From the NCBI GenBank assembly GCA_037157565.1, contig JAZHRO010000003.1:46575001-46639000 (forward strand): a DNA stretch of 64,000 nt, written 5' to 3'. Within the stretch, counting starts at the first letter, position 1, and each line of letters starts with the position of its first letter. Under the pieces are notes generated by a model. The model did not search any database and was not told the DNA's origin. It saw only the letters and a program-made list of their open reading frames with translations. Of the stretch, positions 10,026 to 20,203 are shown piece by piece. The position numbers were made by a program, and so were the translations under genes. Origin of the DNA: Thalassia testudinum. Taxonomy: Eukaryota > Streptophyta > Magnoliopsida > Alismatales > Hydrocharitaceae.

Positions 10026-11573
10026 TGCGGCTAAGTAGATAGAAGAAGTAGGGGGGGAAGATGGTCCTGGCGAGTTGACCTGCCTCCTTGGGAGCGGCTG
10101 CCAAGGTCCAACCAATTGAGGTCTGAGTGACCTCCTTCCTTGCAAACACCACCCAACCCCTAGGTTGGTGTAGCCAAGCCAGACAAGGCTAAGGCCCTGT
10201 CAATCAGATGGTCCTTATGAATCAAATGACCAGATTTATCATTTTATGTTCTAATTCTTGAAGAAAATTCCTCGTACAACCGACTGAAAGCGATTCCCAC
10301 CTCTCGACTAACCCAGCCAAGAGGTTGAAAGCACCTAGTAGTACGACAATGAATTCGGGTTTATTTCGTGTTTTAGACTTGATTTTTAGTCTATTTTCTT
10401 TAGTTGGGATTTTCTTTTGGCAAGTGGTCCACAAGGTGACCAAGCCCACCAGCTAAGTACTAGACTTGACTAAGTCTAGGTTATCCCAAATGTGGTCTCT
10501 AAATTGTAACCCTAAAGGTGTAACCTAGGGTTCATGCAATTCTAGGGTTTTTTCTTTTATTTATGTTTTTTCTTCTTCAGCAGACCACAAAAATTACAAT
10601 CAGTTCTCTGGCAACAATTGGAATCCAATTAAATTGAAATTTGGCGAGTAGATTTCCTCTTCAATTATCTTTTCAGAGAATATTTTTTTGGAATTTTTAC
10701 TATTTCAACTGAATTTTTAGAGATTTTTGAATGTCAGGAAGTCAGATTTGGAATTTTGACCCCTGGTCAGTTTTTTGCTTTGAAATAGTACCAATGACTT
10801 TCAAAAATTCGGCAAAAACATGGAAAATAAATCCAATGATATCAACTTTCAAACCCCATCAGTTTTAGTCAAAACAGATTCGTGTATTGCTCGAAATTGC
10901 TTTTTGAAATTTGAAAAATCTCAGATCTGGGTCAATCTAATCCCCTTACACTTCATGAATTTTAAAAAATTTTATACTTGGAATTTTTTCAAAAGAATGG
11001 TGTCGTTTGAAAGATGGTTTGAAAATGAAGATCTAGTCCAAATTTTAGATTTTTTCGTTCACTAGTTTTCGGCAATCGAATTTTTAAAATAGACTTTGAA
11101 CCCTGGCCGAAAATCAGATAATGGTGGAAAAGCTTTCGAAAAGTGTTTGAGTTTGAAATCCAAACTTTCCACCAAAATGTTTTTTTTTCAAAAACTTTTG
11201 CAAGTTTTTTTTTTCAAAAAGGAATTTTTTTTAAGGGGTTTTCAAAAAAAAATATTTTTTTTTTGCTTTTTCAAACTAACTTAGGATTCAAAAGAAACCT
11301 AATCTAGATTTTTTTATTTATTTTTTTTTGAATTTTTTTTTCACGAAAATGAATAATTTTTTTTTCAAAAGAAATTGCTAGAAGTAAATCTAATCCTAGG
11401 GTTCAAAAGAAAACCTAGCCTAATAAGAGATGTGCAACTGATTTCTTTTTCCGCGCTCGTTGTGTGCGCAGATCCCATTTTTTTCCGTGTTATCCTGCAC
11501 ATCCAAAAACAAAGTAGAGGAAGATTTGTCAGTGATAGTTTAAAAGATCGAAATCAAGAAAAATGATGTTGCC
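10026..11573 (-). other. B2 leader between primer site and ORF
   Basis: No gene is visible here. On the minus strand this is the 5' untranslated leader, about 1.55 kb. It is AT-rich with long T runs at 11180-11360 (A runs on the coding strand). It resembles F's leader (35836-37064), including the short block just before the start codon that reads CTTGGCAGCC or CTTGGGAGCC. Confidence 0.7.
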
Positions 11574-11591
11574 TCCCAGGCAACGGCACCA
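11574..11591 (-). other. B2 primer-binding site, tRNA-Asp type
   Basis: On the minus strand, two bases after the LTR end, it reads TGGTGCCGTTGCCTGGGA. This differs at two positions from the complement of a plant tRNA-Asp 3' end (TGGCGCCGTTGCCGGGGA, recalled from general knowledge). Confidence 0.85.
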
Positions 11592-12387
11592 TTTGACAGA
11601 AGCGTTTTCGTGCATTTTAAAGTCGTCGGAAATTGTAGTATAGTCATGCAAAAACGTTCATCAAAAAATGATTTTGTAAAAATAACGAAACTTTGAGTCT
11701 CGGTCGTTCGTCTCTGGGAGGCGTTTGTGCAAATCTGAAATCGATCGTTTCACTCTACTTGTTTACAGTCGCATGGTAGCTTATGATTATTACATATTTA
11801 AATATGACATGCTTAGTTGCAATAGATGATAATGAAAGGCAGACAACATTAATCACACGAAATATTTTGCAATCAATAAGCTCATGGTGATTTTCAACAC
11901 AGAGATATATATAAAAAAATTATTTCTTTCATTCATTCATTCAGGAAGGTGTTTGCAACATGGAATGTAGAGGAAAGCTTATAAAAGAAAGCTTAAAAAA
12001 TACAAATCTAGCTAGCAGAAAATGATCACATACAAGAATCTATGGGGGGATTTTGCATGGATCATTGGGTGAGAATAAGAGCTACACTACTAAGCAGTAA
12101 ATGAAAGCAATAAAACTATGAAGAGCTAAGTTATTAATCTAACAGAAAGGAAGGGCATTCGGAGGTGGGCTCCGATGGCCTTTGAGTGGCTGAGAGAAGG
12201 AGGGGCGGCCAATGGTGCTTAGGCCGACCCTTGGAGGGAGGTTGGGGAGATGATCCAGCATCTTGGCATGGAGATGGTGGCCTTCATGGTGGTGCTCCTC
12301 GTGGAGATGGAGTGGAGATGAATGTGGCTAGCCTAAGTGGAATGAATGCCAAGAAAATGGATGGGTGCAAATGGCCACCCCTTAGGT

Positions 12388-12397
12388 CTTTTTATAG
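12388..12397 (-). promoter_or_regulatory. TATA box of the B2 5' LTR
   Basis: The minus strand reads CTATAAAAAG, the same ten bases as in A's LTR at 18398-18407. It lies in the loop of the repeat CTTAGGTCT/AGACC-CTAAG (12381-12405). Confidence 0.7.
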
Positions 12398-12478
12398 ACC
12401 CTAAGGAGTCTCTCTAGAGAAGTGTGGAACTCTCTAGAGAGAGTCCCATGAGTGGTCGACTATGGAGAGAGGTGGTGG

Positions 12479-12951
12479 TTCTTAGATCCATAAAAAGTGG
12501 ATCTAAGAATTGAATGACTCTTGGTTGCTAAATTTGGCAACCAAGAGTGGCACCACTTCAAGAGAGTTCTAGAGAACTCTAGATGTGTGGGAGTGCATGA
12601 ATGGGTGTGTGTGTGTGTGTGTGGTCATGCCCTAGGTGTCTAAGTGATATAGGTTAGGTCCTATGGGGTTTAGGTAGGTGTATGCCTTGAATTAGGGTTG
12701 CAAACCCTAATTGCTAAGGGGAAATTGCAATTAAACTTAACCCAAGTTTAATTGAATGAGTGTGAACTTAATTGAGAGTGAAATAACTCAATTAGGTTGG
12801 GCTTAGGTCAATTGGACCCTCACTGAGTCCAGTTGGACTTGTGTGGTTTGAGATATGAGCTCAATTGGACTCAATGAGTCCAATTGGCTTAGGTAATGAT
12901 AATTGACTATGATCTAAGTCAATTGGGTTTGGTGAGGACCTAATTAGGTCC
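12479..12951. repeat. Chain of perfect inverted repeats in B2 U3, first block
   Basis: Perfect stems, left arm then right arm: 12479-12490 and 12498-12509 (12 bp); 12517-12528 and 12537-12548 (12 bp); 12564-12570 and 12573-12579 (7 bp); 12690-12699 and 12703-12712 (10 bp); 12728-12738 and 12744-12754 (11 bp); 12769-12776 and 12787-12794 (8 bp); 12862-12872 and 12876-12886 (11 bp); 12901-12908 and 12917-12924 (8 bp). The sixteen-base palindrome GGACCTAATTAGGTCC lies at 12936-12951. Confidence 0.88.
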
Positions 12952-13068
12952 TTAGGGAAATCTAGAGGTAATGTACTAGGATTAGGGTACCTTAATTTAG
13001 GTTCCTATGGGGTTGGAATTGGGTCTAGGGAGCTAGAGATCCAAGATCATGGCTTGAATCTCAAAACA

Positions 13069-13742
13069 GGAACTGGAGAGCAGTTCCAGATGTCCAAAAA
13101 TGGAATCAGACATCTTATACTCAAAAATCAGAAGTCCAGACTTGTTGTCTGGAAGTCCAATCAGAGTCAGGAAGAATTCAAGGTTCTGTCTTGGGTATTC
13201 TGCAGAAATTGGACGTCTAACAAAGTGTCTGGATGTCCAATAACACTGCAGAAGTGGGTTTGAGGTGTGCAGGAGTTGGCGAAGGGTTCTGGACATCCTA
13301 TAACTTATCTGGACATCTAGATAAGGGTTGGAACTAGGGTTTTAGGGTTTCCTACGATGCGGTACCTAATCTAAGGGTGGCTAAAGCTTAGGGGAAGTCT
13401 CTAGGCTATCCTAGGGCTAGGATGGACCTAAGCTCTTTACATTTTACTGCTTTATTCCTACATAATAGAATAGAATACCTTAACTCCATTATATCATTAT
13501 TCACTACATCTAATCTAAGTCTTCTGCTCCAGTCTTGTTGTAACACTGATTATTCCTGATCCAGCTTATTACCTGTAATTGACATAATGCACTTAATCAA
13601 CTCATTATAACATTATTTTATGCATAGCTAAAGGAAAGTAGTAAAGATGCAGATAATGCTTGTGCATGCATGAATTACCCTAACTTATGCTAAGTTCTAG
13701 CCTAATTTAGGTCAATTAAGACCTATGATTGCTGTGCAATCA
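13069..13742. repeat. Inverted repeats in B2 U3, second block and tip
   Basis: Further perfect stems: GGAACTG 13069-13075 with 13081-13087; CTTATCT 13304-13310 with 13319-13325; AACTTA 13682-13687 with 13691-13696; TAGGTC 13708-13713 with 13720-13725; and the terminal TGATTGC 13726-13732 with 13736-13742. The last three are almost back to back. Confidence 0.82.
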
Positions 13743-14050
13743 GGTACCTAAGGGAATTGTTATGGGACATCTCATCTCTGAAAAGGGCATCCAGGTTGAT
13801 CGAGCCAAGGTGAATCTGATTTCCAAACTCCCTATGCCTAGCTCGATCAAAGACATCCGATCCTTTCTGGGGCATGTCGGTTTTTACCGTTGATTCATTC
13901 TCGAATTTTCGAAAATCGGCCGCCCCCTGACTAATCTTCTATCTAAGGATGTCCCCTTTGAAATTTCCAAGGAGTGCACTCAGGCATTTGAGATCTTGAG
14001 TGATCGAGTTACCCAAGCACCTATCTTGTAGTTCCCTGATTGGTCTCAAC
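13743..14050 (+). pseudogene. A: gypsy reverse transcriptase, C-terminal part
   Basis: The frame resumes exactly where 1380 stopped: PKGIVMGHLISEKGIQVDRAK, then SIKDIRSFLGHVGFYR, the thumb and connection region of gypsy RT. An in-frame TGA replaces an Arg codon after GFYR (about 13891), and a TAG follows APIL near 14030. The first five bases, GGTAC, are the right copy of B2's target-site duplication. Confidence 0.88.
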
Positions 14051-14420
14051 CCTTTGAGATCATGTGCGATGCATCTGATTATGCTGTCGGTGCGGTACTT
14101 GGGCAAAAAATAGACGAGAAACACGTGGTCATCTACTACGCTAGCAAGACACTTGACGAGGCTCAGTGTAACTACACAGTTACTGAGAAAGAGCTGCTAG
14201 TCGTAGTATTTGCCCTGGAAAAATTCAGATCATATCTTTTGGGTTCCCATGTTATCATACACCTAGATCACATTGCAGTGAGGCACCTCCTTACGAAGAA
14301 GGAAGTGAAACCTCGACTAATCAACTGGATCTTGCTGTTGCAAGAATTTAATCTCAAGATTCATGATAAAGCGGGAAAGTAGAACGTGGTAGCTGACCAC
14401 TTATCCCGCCTTCCTTTTGA
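14051..14420 (+). pseudogene. A: RNase H domain
   Basis: This domain removes template RNA during reverse transcription. The catalytic Asp is in [14 protein letters not shown], the Glu in [21 protein letters not shown], and a later Asp in HLDH (TDH is usual). The final VVADHLSRL motif follows an in-frame TAG near 14380. The order is RT, then RNase H, then integrase, as in all gypsy elements. Confidence 0.88.
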
Positions 14421-15709
14421 CAGTATCAACCTTTCCGAACCCATCACAGAACATTTTCCCGATGAGCACCTCCTGACTATTAGTACGAGACTTGGTTTGC
14501 TGATTTAGTGAACTACTTGGCATCACATCAAATCTCATCCGATTGGTCAAAGGCCAAGACAGACAAATTGCTTTCCGATACCAAGTACTACATCTGGGAA
14601 GACATGTACCTCTTTCGCATTGGTGCTGATCAGATCATCAGACGATGTGTCCCGGAAGTGAAAATTCAGGACATTTTGTCCTTCTGCCATGACCAGGCCT
14701 GCAACGGACATTTTTTCGCACATAAAACCGTAGCAAAAGTCCTCCAGTGCAGCTTTTATTGGCCCACGATTTTCAAAGATGCATACGATCACTGTAAGCA
14801 TGCACTCGTTGCCAGACCTTGGGCAACATGAGTTGCCGTGATATGATGCCTTTACAGCTGATTCTCATATGCAAAATCTTCGACATTTGGGGTATTTATT
14901 TCATGGGACCCTTCCCTGTTTTGGACGGCTTCGAATACATTCTTCTCTCTGTTGACTATGTGTCCAAATGGATTGAAGCCATCCTGACCCGAACCAACGA
15001 TCATAAGGTGGTAATCAAATTTATTCATCAGAACATCTTTTCTCGGTTCGGGATTCCACGTGCCATTATCTCTTATGGTGGGACCCATTTCACAAATGCT
15101 CAGTTCAGATCACTGATGACCAAATACAGGGTATCACACCGAATCTCTACTCCTTATCACCCCCATGCCAACGATCTAGCTAAGCTATCGAATCGAAAGA
15201 TCAAGAAAATCCTTCAGGTCATTGTCTGACTTGATAAGAAAGATTAGTCATCCCGACTTCTGGAAGCCTTGTGGGCCTATAGGATCACCCACAAAATCCA
15301 ATTGGGCATGTCTCCTTTCAAATTGGTGTACGAGAAGGCATGTCAGCTCCCTGTCAAATTGGAGCACAAAGCCTATTGGGCTGTACGAAAGTGTAATCTA
15401 GATCTTTCTATGGCAAGAACCCACAAAAAGCTACAAATGAGCGAGATCGATGAATTACACAACGATGTGTATGAGAACTCACGAATTTACAAAGAGCAGG
15501 TTAAGGCCTTTCACAACAAACATATATCCATAAATATCTTTTACCCTGGTCAGAAAGTCCTACTCTTTAATGCCAAACTCAAACTATTCCCAGGAAAACT
15601 CAAATCAAAATGGATTGGACCATATCTTATCAGACGGATTTTTGGAAATGGAGCTATTGAAATCAGCCAACCTAGCCTTGATTCAGAACCTTTTGTCGTG
15701 AATGGCTAG
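14421..15709 (+). pseudogene. A: integrase and pol C-terminus, catalytically dead
   Basis: The zinc-binding region (CHDQACNGHF, then KDAYDHC) has lost the last Cys pair. The core reads IWGIYFMGPF and AIISYGGTHF, so both catalytic Asp residues are replaced by Tyr. The region that should hold the catalytic Glu reads LAKLSNRKIK, with Lys. Stops and frameshifts lie at about 14500, 14830 and 15230-15260. The C-terminal part (15269-15709) is well preserved, including the KWIGPYLIRRIFGNGAIEI block, and ends at a TAG. Loss of all three active-site residues means A could not integrate on its own. Confidence 0.88.
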
Positions 15710-17450
15710 AGACTCAAATTGTTCATCAAACTCGCCAATAAGAACTTGGATGAGGTATCTTTTGATCTCCATTCTCCCTCAGCTCATTGCACCCAGTTGA
15801 TGCCGTTAAACTCAGCGCTTAACGGGAGGCAACCCGTCATCTTTTTGAAAAATCCAAAACCCTTCTTGACACATCTTATGCTGAACTCATATTGCACTTT
15901 AAGGTTCATCCATTAGAACAGTCGACTCCACCTCTAGTACCTTTGGTACTCGTACCCGAGCTTGAAATCATCTGCAACAGTCATCCCGACTCATCCACCC
16001 ACCTAAAACCTATTCTAATGTATGATGAAAGTTGAACTCGAACCCACCTAATTTACAATGAGGACATTGCAAATCGTAGGCATGTAGGGGTATTAAAGTG
16101 CAAAATGCTGTGAAAATCACTTCACAAGAAAGGGATTTCATCAAAAAATTTACATATTCCAAAAAGTCAAAAAAAATAAAAAATTGAAAAAGATAAAAAA
16201 ATGGAGAAGGGAGAAAATTTTGAAAAATTACTTGCATATCATGTTTAAGGAGGAAAAGGGGAGGTGATATAAATGCCAAAAAGGAGCACAATTTGAAAAG
16301 AAAAAAGCGATAATCATTAGTAAAAAATTAAGGAATTGACTTAGATCTAGACTAAATCGAAAAGAAAGAAAATGAAAGACAAAAAATGTTAAGACACAAA
16401 AAGAGATTAGTATGGAAGCTGATCTTAGGTCTCTTGGGCTGTGATTTTAGGCTTAAAAATTCAAGTATCCGCTAAGATCTGGATAGTCCTCAAGAGGTTG
16501 GGGAAAATGCGAAGCTTAAGTGTTAGGTCTAAGGCTTAGGGATTATTCAGCCTCGTTAACTGACCTCTGATTTGCAGGACTCGATAACCTAAGCACCCCA
16601 ATCTACACACAGTCTAGTTTAGTGCACTTAATTATCAAAATCACACAAAACACGTTAAATCTATTCTAAGGAAAAGCTACCTAGATTAGGAGTGGCTGAT
16701 CAACACAAGTTGATTTGGAAGAGTTCCCGGTGCAGAGAGGCGAGAAATTCCCCTTGAAGATGCTCAATAACATACCGTCTCCTCGGTGCTTGCCTCCGAG
16801 GATATCTAAATATCTTACAGGGGGCATGTAAACACCTTGTGCTGGTTCAGATGCCATGGGCGACATTATCACGAAATGTCGATTGCCAAGGTCTGGATTT
16901 AGCTATAGAATGTCATGGGCGAGATTATTTTGAAATCTCGAAAGCCAGGGTTCTGGGAGTTGTCATGAGCAGTGCTATCTCGAAGCATCGATTGTCAGGG
17001 ACCCTGTGAGGATTGATGGTGGGAACTAAGAATCCGATACATACCATATTGTAAAGCTAATCCAAAGCTAGAAATAAAAAGAAAAGAGAGAGAAAACTCT
17101 CCAAAAATAAAGAAAAAATTCTTCTGTCTCTCTCTTACAAAAGTGCATTGCAAATAAACCTAGGCTAAAACATGTTACAAGCACGGGTGCTTTAACTACA
17201 GAGATCAACGAACCTCAGGTTAGTTCCTGTGGGCCTTAGAAACCTTTGTGGCGAACTGAGGCTAGAGCTGGTCAGGTCTAGATCTTGGTTGGTACTTGAG
17301 TACCTCTAGGCCTACTATCAGCATTCTAACCTAATCTACAGAAGAAAGCACACATCAGAGTTATGAGCATAAAAGGGCATGTGGTTTGGAATTTGTGTTA
17401 AATTCCTTGAGATTTTGCTAAGGGACTAGCAAAAGCTAGGCATGGGGGTA
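15710..17450 (+). other. A 3' non-coding region and polypurine tract
   Basis: No gene is seen in 1.7 kb. A purine-rich, A-rich block lies at 16130-16410. A hairpin TTGCTA/TAGCAA is at 17415-17432. The polypurine tract GGCATGGGGGTA (17439-17450) directly precedes the LTR. The region is homologous in reverse to G's pieces at 21317-21613, 38981-39963 and 41225-41708. Confidence 0.8.
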
Positions 17451-20203
17451 TGATGGGAACACCATCATGAGCCATAACTAGCTCAATTTGATCTGATTAA
17501 GTCATTAAATGATCCTACATAATCGGCAGAGGACTGTAATTTATTGCATAATCATTCTGAGAGAAAGATAAGAAACTAGGGTTAAAACTATAAATTACCA
17601 TCATATCTTGAATGCAGAATAATGACAGGTTTCCTCAGGGGTTAATTAAGAGTCAAATGGTCCTAAAAGGCTAACAAGTGGGTTAAAATAGATAGAAAAG
17701 GGCTTTCGTGTGTTTTGAGAATTAAATGACTTCTGAAACCCTAAAAATAGACTCTCTTAATTAATTGAGATTCTGGTCAGGTTAAAATTCACCTAAATCC
17801 TCTAAAGTTCATATAAAAATATTCTCTAGGGTTTGGTACCTTCAATTTGACCATCAGAACCTGTCTTGACCCAAAATAGAGTCTCAGATAAATATTTGCC
17901 CTAATTTGGGTTTTTACATAAATTACCCAGTCAAACATTGTAAAAACTAAAGTCCAGCTTCACCATTGGATTCCTTAGGTCTAAATTAGGTTTGTACCAA
18001 AATTTAGGCCCAATCTGATATTGTCTTGACCTAGTTTACGGCTTGATTTTGTCTGATCACACATATGCCCTTAACTTTAAAAAATTCTTATAAAAAGGCC
18101 CCTAACTTTGTCATCATTTTCACAAATAGGTCCCTTCAACCATTAATCCTATTCCTACAAACTCTGGCGACCTAAAATTGGCAAGTTCTCCTTGATTCCT
18201 TGACGAATCCCTCTCAGATTTGAAAGGGAAGTTCGTCGAGGAATTTCCTTCCTTTTGAGCCAATCCCCATACCCTAAAACCTTCTCAATCTCTCATGCGA
18301 ATGTATGAGAGATTAGGGTATCCTAAAAATCCCATCTCCGGCGAAGCTTTCCAAGCTTGGGAAGCTTGCTTTCCAAGCTCAAAACTACCTCTAAAGGCTA
18401 TAAAAAGACCTCCAGTCAGGTCGTTCTTCCTATGCTCAAATTCGGCCTTGAACATCTCCAATTCCTCTCCTCTTTCTTGGCTGAATTGCTCCTTGACATC
18501 CGGAGACTCTTCCCCATCTCTATTCTTCCTCTGTTCGTAATACCGGCGATGGAGCTATCTTCCTCATCTTCTTCCGCGTCGAGCCGTACCCGTCGACGCC
18601 CCTTTCACCATCTTCCTCGCTATTTCCTATCCACCGGAGCAGCTTCCTTCTCCAGCACCGGCCATACCACAACCAGCTCCATCTCTGTTCCCTGTCATCC
18701 ACTACCTCAATCAACTCCTCAGCTTCCCCTCATTACAACAGCAACTCCAACACTCTGCTTCGACCCCTGCACAGTCGTCCGTGAGTCCATCTTCCATCTC
18801 GTCGGCTTACCTCTAGCATGCGCTAGCGGCCACCACAGACCACCTACGCCGCCGCTTCCATGCTCCACACCTCCGCCTCGACCTCAGGAGGAAAAGCTCT
18901 AACTTTGCTAGGATGATTGCCCCTCCAAGCACCTTGCCGAACAGACCCACTACCTTCGGCCATATCTGTGTCCGTCCGGCCACCACACACGTCCATCCAC
19001 CACGAGATCACCGCCACCACATTCCACGACCCACGGCAACTCTCTTGAAGTGTTTTAACAAGGCCGAGAGGCCGTTTTGCTTGTTTCAGGTGTCAAGCTC
19101 CTGTCTCCATTGCCGTAGCTTCTGGCAAGGCTTCAAGCTTGCTCCAGGGTGCATTCACTCTAGGAATTTTCTCCAGGCTACGCGGATTCGTCCCACACAC
19201 GCGTCCAGGTCTCCAATTGAGGGAGATACCCTCAGCAGCTACCCCAATTGAGAGAGCTTCCACTATAGCTATGCGCGAAGAAAAGGGGGACAACATAGTC
19301 CCAACTCGGATAGGGGAAAGTGGCCACAGTAACATAAATTGTATTTGTGATTTGGGCTTATTGCCTCGTACACACGCTCCTCGTCCATGACATGCCCCCC
19401 GCGGACCTGGTGCAGACCTAATTACCCGCCTAAGCCCTGTACACTCCTCGGCTGTGACCCACGCTCGCAGCCTTGGACTCGAGTGCGCATTAGGTCCGAT
19501 TACCCGAATACCCAGTACTATTGAAGGTTCTGGGAGAGCGTGACCCAAGGAGAGAATGAGAGGAGAGCTTGCGTGGAGCAAGGGAGGGTTTTGCTCTGGA
19601 GAAGTTGGCTGGCACTTAGCCAAATTTAAGGATCCTTCCCCCTCTGCGTGAAGAAGAAGAGCAAAAAAAGAAAGAAGAATAGGAGGCGAAGGAAAAGAGT
19701 AGTGAAGAAGAAGAGTAGTGAAAGAAGAGAAGCGGAAGAGGAACATAAGTAGAGAAGAAGAAGAATAGAAGAAGAGTCGTAGAAGAGAAGAAGAGACAGA
19801 ACTGAAGAAGGAAGAGTCTGCAATCAAGCAAAGAAGAAGAATTGTTCATCAGACATCTTAAACATCTGATCATTCAATCAGACAGTTGATTTGAGTTTAT
19901 TTCATGCATAGTTATTGAGTTCCATTTGATATTATTGTAGGGAGTAATTGGTGATTCAAATCACCATTTTATTCCATTCTTTTTGCAGTCTAACACTTGA
20001 TATTATTGTCACATTATTCTGAATCGATTTCTGATCATAATTTCTTATCTTTATTGTTTAAAATTGCAATATTGAGAATTGAATTCCTACTTGCTCCCAG
20101 CGAATGACCTCGGACTTTTCAAGTATAAATTTTATCTGTTTTTTGCGAGATTTCGACTATACTACAACACAACGATTTAAAACCCGATCTTGAGCGACTA
20201 GCA
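17451..20203 (+). mobile_element. A 3' LTR
   Basis: It is 2753 bp, starts TGATGGGAAC right after the polypurine tract and ends GACTAGCA. It matches C and E over its whole length. The U3 tip folds as TGATGG-GAACA-CCATCA. U5 holds a GAA-rich purine tract (19650-19850) and, 35 bases from the end, ACTATACTACAAC (20156-20168), complementary to the 5' half of tRNA-Asp. The flanking GATCT (20204-20208) should be the target-site duplication; its partner lies left of the window. Small ORFs inside (for example 18357-18902, 19093-19827) are not supported as genes. Confidence 0.88.
18398..18407 (+). promoter_or_regulatory. TATA box of A's 3' LTR
   Basis: CTATAAAAAG followed by ACC, about 950 bp from the LTR start. 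E has CTATAAAAG plus ACC at the same place (33234-33245). Confidence 0.65.

Larger units (their letters stand above)
1381..13742 (-). mobile_element. B2: full-length non-autonomous gypsy-type element
   Basis: B2 has two LTRs of about 2.15 kb (left copy 1381-6283 with C inside it, right copy 11594-13742). A polypurine tract abuts the left LTR and a tRNA-Asp-type primer site abuts the right LTR, so transcription runs on the minus strand. The internal 5.3 kb (6284-11593) shows no gag, protease, RT, RNase H or integrase in any frame. It holds one long ORF of unknown function (8282-10025). Leader, ORF start region, 3' region and U3 tip resemble F. B2 is therefore best read as a large non-autonomous derivative that uses an F-like partner. 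It sits in A's RT gene with a mutated five-base duplication. Confidence 0.88.
11594..13742 (-). mobile_element. B2 5' LTR
   Basis: It is 2149 bp, starts TGACAG and ends GCAATCA. Read on the minus strand, U3 is 13742 to about 12390 and R plus U5 the rest. It is the intact counterpart of the left LTR. It contains a (GT)n run at about 12605-12623, GACGTC-core motifs at 13090-13320, and a dense set of perfect inverted repeats between 12479 and 13742. Thirty-nine bases from its U5 end lies TTGTAGTATAGT (11633-11644), a match to the 5' part of tRNA-Asp. Confidence 0.9.

Noticed and set aside
18295..18902. Ser/Pro-rich plus-strand frames with a start downstream of a TATA box
   Set aside because: The region follows the LTR promoter, but C and E do not preserve the frame; probably untranslated leader.
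19093..19827. 244-codon minus-strand frame
   Set aside because: It lies in A's LTR over a purine tract and is not kept in C or E.
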